Source: Thalassospira lucentensis
Lineage (GTDB): Bacteria > Pseudomonadota > Alphaproteobacteria > Rhodospirillales > Thalassospiraceae
Assembly (NCBI RefSeq): GCF_001613805.1
Contig: NZ_LPVY01000011.1
Coordinates: forward strand, 147,684 to 211,683
Length of the DNA: 64,000 nt
Direction: 5' to 3'
Each line of letters begins with the position of its first letter. Within the stretch, counting starts at the first letter, position 1. The translations under genes were made by a program, and so were the position numbers. Below are positions 57,784 through 64,000 of the stretch, piece after piece. The notes beneath the pieces were generated by a model. The model had not been told where the DNA came from. It made no database searches and saw only the letters and a program-made list of their open reading frames with translations.

Positions 57784-58112
57784 TGAGTTTCCCCGATCTG
57801 ACCACTTTCAGCACCGCCTCGGTCCTGACCATTCTTGGCATGGCGATTGTCACTTATGGCATGCGCCTTGGCGGCCTTCTGATGGCCGACCGCCTGCCGC
57901 AACACGGTCGCTGGGCGCATGTGCTTGAACGCCTGCCGGGCGCAGTTCTGATTTCCGTCTGGATCCCAAGTGCCCTGTCTGCGGGTTCCATCGGCGTCGC
58001 TGGCGCCGCTGCTACCGTGATTACCATGGCGCTTGCCCGAAACCTGTTTGCCGCGATGGCAGTTGGCATGATTCTGGTCGGTGTGGGGCGATATTTTATC
58101 GCGAATAGCTAA
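57780..58112 (+). CDS. azlD: AzlD-family small subunit
   Basis: A 110-residue protein with four hydrophobic segments (VLTILGMAIVTYGMRLGGLL, LPGAVLISVWIPSALSAG) typical of AzlD, the small partner of AzlC. Starts in the azlC stop overlap. The sequence becomes clearly AT-richer right after its stop, at the island boundary. Confidence 0.88.
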   Translation: MMSFPDLTTFSTASVLTILGMAIVTYGMRLGGLLMADRLPQHGRWAHVLERLPGAVLISVWIPSALSAGSIGVAGAAATVITMALARNLFAAMAVGMILVGVGRYFIANS

Positions 58113-58214
58113 GCTTGCTTATCTGTATAAACAATATGAAACATTATTAAATTAGAGCTTGAAATAATACACGATGCATCGGAAATTCAACCAAAAGATG
58201 AGGCTGAATTTTCA

Positions 58215-59306
58215 ATGTTTCACGCTAGCGGAAAAAGTATCGACGATCTAATGAGATCTGTTTTCAAACAGTTACTCTCCGGTCGAAGTAATTACTTGGT
58301 CAACTCGCAAAAAGGCACCAGCACTGAAGTGTTTGGTGCTCTACTTGAACTTGAAAACCCTCGTGCGCGCCTGAGTCGGTCATTTTCAAGAGCCAAGGCC
58401 TTTAGTCCGTTGGGTGAATTGTTTTGGTACTTGGCTGGCGATGAAAGCATAGATTTTATCTCTCATTACATCCCAAGCTACCACCAATATTCAAGCGACG
58501 GCGTTTTAGCCAAAGGAGCGTATGGGCCAAGATTATTTGGGCATGCAGCCGCAAAAAAACTTACAGGAAAAAGTGAGTGGGATCGGGCATTAAACAATCT
58601 TAGAGAGCGCCCCGGCTCAAGAAATGCCGTCATCCAAATTTATTCAAATAAAGATGACAAACCAAAGAATAAAGACAAGCCTTGTACTTGTACGATACAA
58701 TTCGCTATTCGCAAAAACCGCTTGCTAATGCATACTCACATGCGGTCCAACGATGCATATCTCGGACTTCCTCATGACGTGTTTTCATTCACAATGCTGC
58801 AAGAAATAGCAGCGCGTGAACTCGGCGTGGGTTTGGGAGAGTACACCCACTCAGTAGCAAGCCTACACCTTTATCACGACGAGCCCGAATCCACTCAGCA
58901 AAGAGCATCTAGTAATCTCCATGCGAAAGCTCAGAGTTATTTCGATGAGGGCTTACATGAGTCTGTTCCGATGCCTGCAATGCCCGAGGGCGACCCGTGG
59001 GAAAGCATCAAACATGTTAAAGATGCTGAAGAAGCGATCCGGACGGGAAATCTGGGCTATACTCCTCCCGTTAAATTAGATCCTTACTGGAAGGATTTCG
59101 TAAGCTTATTCAGAATTCATAAAATATTTGACATCATCAAAAAGACTAATCCGGACGATACGAAAAAAAACAATCAACTAAGGGAGGTGATAAAAATAAT
59201 GGGAGAAATGGACAACGTTTATCGTCTTTATATCATGGACAGATTAAACACCAAAAACCCACCGATTCGAGATTTATTTGATTATGCCGACCAAGGAAAG
59301 AATTGA
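58215..59306 (+). CDS. Thymidylate-synthase-fold protein, predicted pyrimidine-nucleotide hydroxymethylase
   Basis: A 363-residue homologue of ThyA (usual length about 264). The N-terminal substrate strand is QKGTSTEVFGALLEL, where ThyA has R-T-G-T-G-T, then FSPLGELFWYLAGDESIDF. Further markers are GAYGPRLFG, SRNAVIQIY, the catalytic Cys157 in KPCTCTIQF (ThyA PCHAFFQF), RSNDAYLGLPHDVFSF (177-192) and SLHLYH (His218, Tyr220). At the position of ThyA Asn177, which reads the uracil ring, this protein has Asp188; the same change is found in T4 dCMP hydroxymethylase and makes TS accept dCMP. ThyA His147 is Thr158. The last 80 residues are extra, with a Lys-rich helical tail. The gene is AT-rich and abuts the next gene without a gap. 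Confidence 0.85.
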   Translation: MFHASGKSIDDLMRSVFKQLLSGRSNYLVNSQKGTSTEVFGALLELENPRARLSRSFSRAKAFSPLGELFWYLAGDESIDFISHYIPSYHQYSSDGVLAKGAYGPRLFGHAAAKKLTGKSEWDRALNNLRERPGSRNAVIQIYSNKDDKPKNKDKPCTCTIQFAIRKNRLLMHTHMRSNDAYLGLPHDVFSFTMLQEIAARELGVGLGEYTHSVASLHLYHDEPESTQQRASSNLHAKAQSYFDEGLHESVPMPAMPEGDPWESIKHVKDAEEAIRTGNLGYTPPVKLDPYWKDFVSLFRIHKIFDIIKKTNPDDTKKNNQLREVIKIMGEMDNVYRLYIMDRLNTKNPPIRDLFDYADQGKN

Positions 59307-60245
59307 ATGAAGGGCATCCACAGAGACAAGAAGGCCGATATTCTTCAACGAATTTCGGCCGCGGAGAAATTCTTAGGCCCCTTTCTAGGTTTGACCAACC
59401 AGCAACGTCGAAACTGTTGGGCTGACCAAATCATCTCAAGCCTAAGACGGATCGCTTATACAGAAGCATTGCGTTCCAGAGATATCGCCCCATCTCGCGT
59501 TGATCCACATTCCAGCGCATTTGACCCAATCAAAGGCGCTATGTACCTAGGTCGGCAAGGAAATATTGATGGAGCAGTTTGGCTGACCTTCATATCAACG
59601 CATTTTGGAAAGCACGCTATAGACGGATGGAAGCTCGCCAGAAATGTCTACGGATCTTTCAATTCTGGACCTACTTGGGACTTCGCCGTTTACGGAAACA
59701 ACCAAAATCTATTTGAAAACATGCTAGCGCAGAACTCGCAAAATCTTTCAAATATTTCCGTATCCGGTCGGTACTCAAATCACAGAAAATACGAAAGCAA
59801 AAGCCCCCTTGCCATCGCAAGAACATTTAGAACCTTTTATGAATGGCAAACACAGTTTGGGGGTTTTAGAGATCTTATATTAAATATTCACAAAGAAATA
59901 GGCCAAGAACCTACAGGTACTTTTCACAGCCTCTACAATTCAATGCATGGTGTCTCCCGCTTTGGAGGAGGGCGACTTGGGAGGTTTGATTTCCTCACCA
60001 TGCTCGAAAAGCTCGGCCTTGCACCTATTACACCAGGTAGCGTCTACCTTACCGGTGCATCAGGCCCGTTGTTCGGAGCACGACTACTATTCTTCAATGA
60101 CACAGACTACGGTATGTCAGGCAAAAATCTAGAACGTCGGGTTGATGCAATCGATGATTATCTCGATGTAGGAAAACAGGTTATCGAAGATAGTCTTTGT
60201 AATTGGCAAAAAAGTCCCGATCAGTATGTCTATTTCCGAGGCTGA
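59307..60245 (+). CDS. aGPT-PPlase-like protein (DNA-base hypermodification family, clade 3 type)
   Basis: A 312-residue protein without a signal peptide. The C-terminal segment HGVSRFGGGRLGRFDFLTML (214-233), then LAPITPGSVYLTG and ASGPLFGARLLF (251-262), matches the pattern of the alpha-glutamyl/putrescinyl-thymine pyrophosphorylase group, glycosylase-like proteins that in phages attach amines to hydroxymethyl-pyrimidine DNA. The N-terminal half (CWADQIISSLRRIAYTEALR, GAVWLTFISTHFGKHA) is helical. AAGGAAAG serves as ribosome-binding site and the ATG follows the upstream stop directly, so both proteins are made together. Assignment rests on motif memory, not a search; the specific reaction is unknown. 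Its last 16 bases overlap the convergent gene. Confidence 0.6.
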   Translation: MKGIHRDKKADILQRISAAEKFLGPFLGLTNQQRRNCWADQIISSLRRIAYTEALRSRDIAPSRVDPHSSAFDPIKGAMYLGRQGNIDGAVWLTFISTHFGKHAIDGWKLARNVYGSFNSGPTWDFAVYGNNQNLFENMLAQNSQNLSNISVSGRYSNHRKYESKSPLAIARTFRTFYEWQTQFGGFRDLILNIHKEIGQEPTGTFHSLYNSMHGVSRFGGGRLGRFDFLTMLEKLGLAPITPGSVYLTGASGPLFGARLLFFNDTDYGMSGKNLERRVDAIDDYLDVGKQVIEDSLCNWQKSPDQYVYFRG

Positions 60246-61351
60246 CACATCTCAGGTAGCAAAGTATTACTTTGCCAACGGTAGCGACGTTTTAAATCAT
60301 TAAATTGGCTCGGTTGCAGCATTCCAAGTTTTTGCATTTGGCCCACTACAATTCCCGGTGTCACCCCCGCTTGACGAGCGACTTTACGCACAAACGGACG
60401 AGTAAGTCGTCGATTAGATAGCTCTTGCCTCAAAGCGTTTGGCAATAGGATTTCCTGGGCAAACGTATCCGCTTCATCTTCAATCTGCCCAGAGGCCAAT
60501 GGGGAAGGATCAACTCCATCGAGAGAGATATGATCTGTTCCATGCAGCACCACGTGAGCGGCTTCGTGAAAAAACGTAAACCAAAAATGATCTTCGCTCA
60601 GGTAACGAAAGCTCATCAAGATAACAGGAGCTCCACTATGGTTTGTCCATGTTGCACCGCTAGCGCGGCATCCTTTTGGCGCACGAGAACTGACTAAAGC
60701 AATACCATGTTCCGCGCATGCGGCTTGTAGCTTAGGGAAGAACACTTCAGGCCGTTTATATGCACAGAGTATTTTTAGGCTCGGAAGGACATTTCGAAAT
60801 TTCTTTGCAGAGAATTTACCGAGGCTAAGCTGTTCACTGAACAACTCTCCAGCGCGCAACCAAACCAAAGTAGCCATTTCATCTTCCTCATAAGCGAATG
60901 AGGTGCGAAACGCAACTTGACCTATGCCCGTAGAGTATCTTTCATTCCATTGAGAAATACTCTGACAACCGAAAAAACTAAGAATATCGCTCGTGAGTTG
61001 ATCTCCGCGACTTCCATCAGGTAGCCACCCAAATTCTCGAAGTGACTTAACCGGAAAATCAAGCGCCCATTTTGCGAACGACACGTCTGCTTTAGGCTCT
61101 TCAAGCCGAGCTCTATCACTGACAAATTGATCGTAGCGGTTAATCCAGAATTGCCGCGAAGCCCCGAGGAGATCAGAGAGAGCATCCGCAATCTCATCGC
61201 AGATTCGAACACGCCCTTCCATGACGCCAATGAACACATCTTCTTCAAAACCAATGCGTTCAGCAAGCTCATGAGTTGAGAGGTTACTCGCTGCAGCAAG
61301 TCGGGAAATAGTGTCACCTGGCGGGGAAGCCCAATTGGGTTCGAATATCAA
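60230..61351 (-). CDS. HigA-type antitoxin with ImmA/IrrE metallopeptidase domain
   Basis: A 373-residue fusion. Residues 12-65 form an XRE/HigA HTH (ISRLAAASNLSTHELAERIG); residues 200-340 are an ImmA/IrrE zinc peptidase with HEAAH (262-266) and the third-ligand region EDEADTFAQEILLP. ImmA-type proteins cleave repressors on a signal. The best start is a TTG at 61351, eight bases after AAGGAG and overlapping the stop of the upstream gene (TTGA); longer frames run inside that gene. No ATG occurs before residue 44. It converges on the base-modification gene with 16 bases of overlap. Confidence 0.82.
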   Translation of the reverse strand: MIFEPNWASPPGDTISRLAAASNLSTHELAERIGFEEDVFIGVMEGRVRICDEIADALSDLLGASRQFWINRYDQFVSDRARLEEPKADVSFAKWALDFPVKSLREFGWLPDGSRGDQLTSDILSFFGCQSISQWNERYSTGIGQVAFRTSFAYEEDEMATLVWLRAGELFSEQLSLGKFSAKKFRNVLPSLKILCAYKRPEVFFPKLQAACAEHGIALVSSRAPKGCRASGATWTNHSGAPVILMSFRYLSEDHFWFTFFHEAAHVVLHGTDHISLDGVDPSPLASGQIEDEADTFAQEILLPNALRQELSNRRLTRPFVRKVARQAGVTPGIVVGQMQKLGMLQPSQFNDLKRRYRWQSNTLLPEMCQPRK

Positions 61352-61674
61352 GATAATATCTCCTTGCCCAGTGTCACTGTATCCAAGCGAATGCGATAAC
61401 AATCTCTCCAAGCTTCATCGTTACTGGTGCTGGCAACTGTAACAACAGTATGCAGAGTACAAGTTGAAGAAACTACCCAGTCAATACGGAAACTTTGATC
61501 ATCGCGCCTTACTGACGCAGGATTTCCCGGCACATCACCAACAAAAACAGCAGCCCTGAAGTCGGCGATTACACCAATAAATGCCTGTCCGTTATCGGCA
61601 CCGAGATGCTTATATGCCTTTTTTGAATCTGCTGCCAAGTCTCTCATGAACTTAGTTGAAAAGGTCAGTTCCAA
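61348..61674 (-). CDS. HigB/RelE-like putative toxin
   Basis: A 108-residue protein (start region ELTFSTKFMRDLAADSKKAY) with the size, position and predicted helix-helix-sheet order of HigB/ParE-type mRNA interferases, followed by an HTH-antitoxin with overlapping stop/start. The usual HigB motif around R-x-N-D-Q-W-R-I is only partly kept (RRDDQSFRIDW). It starts with TTG; a GTTC-CAA-GAAC dyad covers this codon and could be an autoregulatory operator. Toxicity is inferred from context only. Confidence 0.6.
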   Translation of the reverse strand: MELTFSTKFMRDLAADSKKAYKHLGADNGQAFIGVIADFRAAVFVGDVPGNPASVRRDDQSFRIDWVVSSTCTLHTVVTVASTSNDEAWRDCYRIRLDTVTLGKEILS

Positions 61675-61774
61675 GAACTCGACACCCTACTGCTTGCTAT
61701 TTATACTTTTGCAGACGCCAAACTCCCCAATGGCGAGAGTATTATCACATAAAATACCCTAAGGTTGAGTAAAG

Positions 61775-61806
61775 AAAAAGCCACCCTCATCTGAAGGCGG
61801 CTTTTT
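61775..61806. terminator. Terminator between the island and prfC
   Basis: AAAAAGCC (61775-61782) pairs with GGCTTTTT (61799-61806), with a further CC/GG pair inside. It lies directly after the prfC stop on the minus strand. Confidence 0.75.
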
Positions 61807-61828
61807 CCGTTTTGATCTGATCCACTGT

Positions 61829-63424
61829 TTACGCCGCAATCATATTCTGTTCACGCGTCGCTTCGAATTTAAGGTTCGGCCAATCGCGTTGCGTGGTTTC
61901 AAGATGCCAGGCATTGCGCGCGATAAAGACCAGCGTTTCGTCGTGATCCTCGAACAGGGCTGACTGGTTGGCATCGCGGAATTTCTTGATTTCCAGCGGA
62001 TCGCTGCCAATCACCCAGCGCGCGGCATAGGCCGGTGTCGGTTCGAAATGCACCTTGATGCCGTATTCGGCAGAAATGCGTTCTTTGAGAACCTCGAACT
62101 GAAGCTGCCCGACCACACCAACGATCCAGTCCGCCCCCATCATCGGTTTAAACACCTGTGATGCGCCTTCTTCGGCAAGCTGCTCCAGCGCGCGCTGAAG
62201 ATGTTTGCCTTTCAGCGGATCATCAAGGCGCACCTTCTGCAGCAATTCCGGGGCAAAGGCCGGAACACCCCGGAAACGAAGGTCTTCACCCTCAGTCAGG
62301 GTATCACCGATGCGCAATGTGCCGTGGTTCGGAATGCCGATGATATCGCCCGGCCATGCTTCTTCGGCAATGTCGCGTTCATTGGCAAAGAACAGCATCG
62401 GGTTATGCACCGCCATCTGTTTGCCTGCGCGCACATGCTTCAATTTCATGCCACGTTTGAAATGGCCGGAACACAGGCGGATGAAGGCGATGCGGTCGCG
62501 ATGATTGGGGTCGATATTGGCCTGCACCTTGAACACAAAGCCCGAAACCTTTGGCTCGGCCGCCTCGACCAGCCGCGTTGCCGCTTCCTGCGGGCGCGGG
62601 GTCGGCGCGATATCGCCAATTCCGCGCAGCAATTCACGCACGCCAAAGTTATTGACCGCCGACCCAAAGAAGACCGGTGTCAGATGCCCCTCGCGATAGC
62701 TTTGCAAATCAAATGGCGGGCAGATTTCACGCACCATTTCGACTTCTTCACGAAGTTTTTCCAGAAGATAATCCGGGATCAGCTCATCAAGCTTCGGATC
62801 ATCAAGCCCCTTGATCGGAATGGCTTCCTTGGCGACGTTGCCGCCTTTTTCCATGAACAGAAGCTGATCATTGACCAGATCGTAGCAGCCATGGAAATCA
62901 CGGCCCGAGCCGATCGGCCATGTCACCGGCGATACATCAAGGGCAAGATCCTGTTCGATCTGATCAATCAGTTCGAACGAATCACGTGCCTCACGGTCAA
63001 GCTTGTTAACAAACGTCGTGATCGGCACGTCACGCAGGCGGCAGACCTCAAACAGCTTGCGCGTCTGGGCCTCGATCCCCTTCGCACCGTCAATCACCAT
63101 GACGGCGGAATCAACCGCAGTCAGAACGCGATAGGTATCTTCGGAAAAGTCTTCGTGGCCCGGCGTATCAAGCAGGTTGAAGATGTTTTTTTCGAACTCG
63201 AACGTCATGACGGCCGATGAAACCGAAATACCGCGATCCTGTTCGATCTTCATAAAGTCCGAACGCGCACCGCGCTGTTCCTTTTTCGCCTTCACCGCAC
63301 CGGCCATCTGAATGGCACCCCCGAAAAGCAGCAGCTTTTCGGTCAGTGTCGTTTTACCCGCATCCGGGTGGGCAATGATGGCAAAGGTACGGCGGCGCGA
63401 TACCTGCTCGTCGATCGTCGGCAT
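61829..63424 (-). CDS. prfC: Peptide chain release factor 3
   Basis: A 531-residue translational GTPase that removes RF1/RF2 after termination. G motifs: AHPDAGKTTLTEKLL (P-loop), the DTPGHEDF switch II, and FVNKLDREARDSFELID; RGISVSSAVMTFEF is the switch I region specific for RF3. C-terminal domain III contains GVVGQLQFEVLKERI. It borders the accessory island. Confidence 0.97.
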   Translation of the reverse strand: MPTIDEQVSRRRTFAIIAHPDAGKTTLTEKLLLFGGAIQMAGAVKAKKEQRGARSDFMKIEQDRGISVSSAVMTFEFEKNIFNLLDTPGHEDFSEDTYRVLTAVDSAVMVIDGAKGIEAQTRKLFEVCRLRDVPITTFVNKLDREARDSFELIDQIEQDLALDVSPVTWPIGSGRDFHGCYDLVNDQLLFMEKGGNVAKEAIPIKGLDDPKLDELIPDYLLEKLREEVEMVREICPPFDLQSYREGHLTPVFFGSAVNNFGVRELLRGIGDIAPTPRPQEAATRLVEAAEPKVSGFVFKVQANIDPNHRDRIAFIRLCSGHFKRGMKLKHVRAGKQMAVHNPMLFFANERDIAEEAWPGDIIGIPNHGTLRIGDTLTEGEDLRFRGVPAFAPELLQKVRLDDPLKGKHLQRALEQLAEEGASQVFKPMMGADWIVGVVGQLQFEVLKERISAEYGIKVHFEPTPAYAARWVIGSDPLEIKKFRDANQSALFEDHDETLVFIARNAWHLETTQRDWPNLKFEATREQNMIAA

Positions 63425-63534
63425 GGTTCATCCATTGATCATGATTTCGGGTTGGCGCGCACTGTACTGATTTTTACAGCGCGCGCCATCCCGAAATCGT
63501 CATATCGGACATGAACGCAAAAGAACGTCCGGTT

Positions 63535-64000
63535 TCATATCACAAGCTGGAAGACCAGCCCCGCAGCAAACGATCCGATCAGGGCATAGGCAAGATACAG
63601 GGCAAAAACCGGTTTCTTGACCAATGCAAAAACCGCAATCGCCGCAGGCAGCGATGACACACCGCCCGCCACCAGAAACGCCATGCCAGCACCGGGTTGC
63701 ATCCCCTGTCCGATCAATCCCCCGACCAGCGGCAGGGCGGCATAACCGTTCAAATAGGCAGGAACCCCGACAAATGTCGCAATCAGGATCGGCAGGATGC
63801 CATCCCCACCGACCGCAGCCGACACCGTTTCAGCAGGAACATAAATCAGCATCAGGCTTTCAAGCAAAAAGGCCAGAACCAGCCATTTGCCAAGAAACAT
63901 CGCGGTTTTAACCCCGTCGCGGCGAAATTTCGTCACACGGTCGCTTTCGCGCCAGAAAGACCATACCGGCGGTTTGGGTGCCCGCATTTTAGCCCCGCCG
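63535..64000 (-). CDS. Permease, C-terminal part (DUF318/YraQ-like), cut by the window end
   Basis: At least 150 residues with five to six hydrophobic segments: FLGKWLVLAFLLESLMLIYV, LPILIATFVGVPAYLNGYAA, GMAFLVAGGVSSLPAAIAVF and YLAYALIGSFAAGLVFQLV. These are typical of the C-terminal half of ArsP/YraQ-type permeases (PF03773), whose usual length is about 300. The frame stays open from the ATG at 63987 to the last base, so the gene begins outside the window. Confidence 0.7.
   Translation of the reverse strand, partial: GGAKMRAPKPPVWSFWRESDRVTKFRRDGVKTAMFLGKWLVLAFLLESLMLIYVPAETVSAAVGGDGILPILIATFVGVPAYLNGYAALPLVGGLIGQGMQPGAGMAFLVAGGVSSLPAAIAVFALVKKPVFALYLAYALIGSFAAGLVFQLVI

Noticed and set aside
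58215..59306. Housekeeping thymidylate synthase (thyA)
   Set aside because: About 100 residues too long, Asn177 replaced by Asp, His147 by Thr, N-terminal Arg of the phosphate site by Lys, and AT-rich context without folA.
61335..61355. T-loop-like GGTTCGAAT of a tRNA
   Set aside because: Lies within coding sequence of the HigA-ImmA gene and no acceptor or anticodon stem can be formed.
58113..61710. Island att sites from similar GCTTGCT strings at about 58114 and 61692
   Set aside because: Only seven identical bases, with diverging flanks; chance level.

Overview
The window looks like chromosomal DNA of a Gram-negative alphaproteobacterium, most likely a Rhodospirillales member of the Thalassospira type. 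This rests on the gene content (FixNOQP/FixGHIS-type cbb3 oxidase genes beside a CX2CX7C Fnr protein, a SmoEFGK-type polyol transporter, RND pump with NodT-type outer-membrane protein) and on general gene order. The genus is an inference; no rRNA or tRNA gene is present to test it.

Layout. 1-8.8 kb: envelope and metabolic genes (divergent polysaccharide deacetylase, rppH, tam, an alpha/beta hydrolase, a squalene/phytoene synthase-family enzyme, pgk, dapF). 8.8-18.2 kb: a complete microaerobic respiration locus, ccoNOQP, then ccoGHIS, then an Fe-S Fnr-type regulator. Both cco units carry an FNR box whose position fits a -41.5 activator site. 18.4-28.3 kb: housekeeping genes, panBC, ffh-rpsP-rimM-trmD-rplS, and leuC-(small ORF)-leuD-leuB. 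28.3-33.1 kb: an ECF41-type sigma factor with its carboxymuconolactone decarboxylase-like partner and a recognisable cognate promoter, a hypothetical gene, cfa and asd. 33.2-39.5 kb: a polyol uptake and oxidation cluster (SorC-type regulator, ABC transporter, short-chain dehydrogenase). 39.6-47.4 kb: YcaQ-type glycosylase, SLC13 permease, folD-DUF167-yggT, tag, a LacI regulator with twin operators, and an AlkB-like dioxygenase. 47.5-58.1 kb: a tripartite RND efflux operon, a chemoreceptor, an AraC regulator and azlCD. 58.1-61.7 kb: a small AT-rich accessory island between azlD and prfC. 61.8-64.0 kb: prfC and a permease gene cut by the window end.

The most unusual part is the 58.2-61.7 kb island. 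It holds (i) a thymidylate-synthase-fold protein in which the base-reading Asn of ThyA is replaced by Asp, the change typical of dCMP-type hydroxymethylases; (ii) directly abutting it, a protein resembling the alpha-glutamyl/putrescinyl-thymine pyrophosphorylase (aGPT-PPlase) group known from phage base hypermodification; and (iii) convergent to and overlapping these, a HigB-like/HigA-ImmA pair. No integrase or DNA polymerase accompanies them. A pyrimidine-modification or anti-phage nucleotide/DNA system is a reasonable hypothesis, but its function cannot be read from sequence alone.

Other points of interest are the FNR box sitting in the loop of the ccoNOQP terminator hairpin, twin LacI operators around a short transcript candidate that ends in a terminator, a 25-bp inverted-repeat element upstream of asd, a hairpin-rich gap after the polyol-binding-protein gene, and an apparent terminator between leuD and leuB. 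No CRISPR array, insertion sequence, rRNA or tRNA gene was seen.
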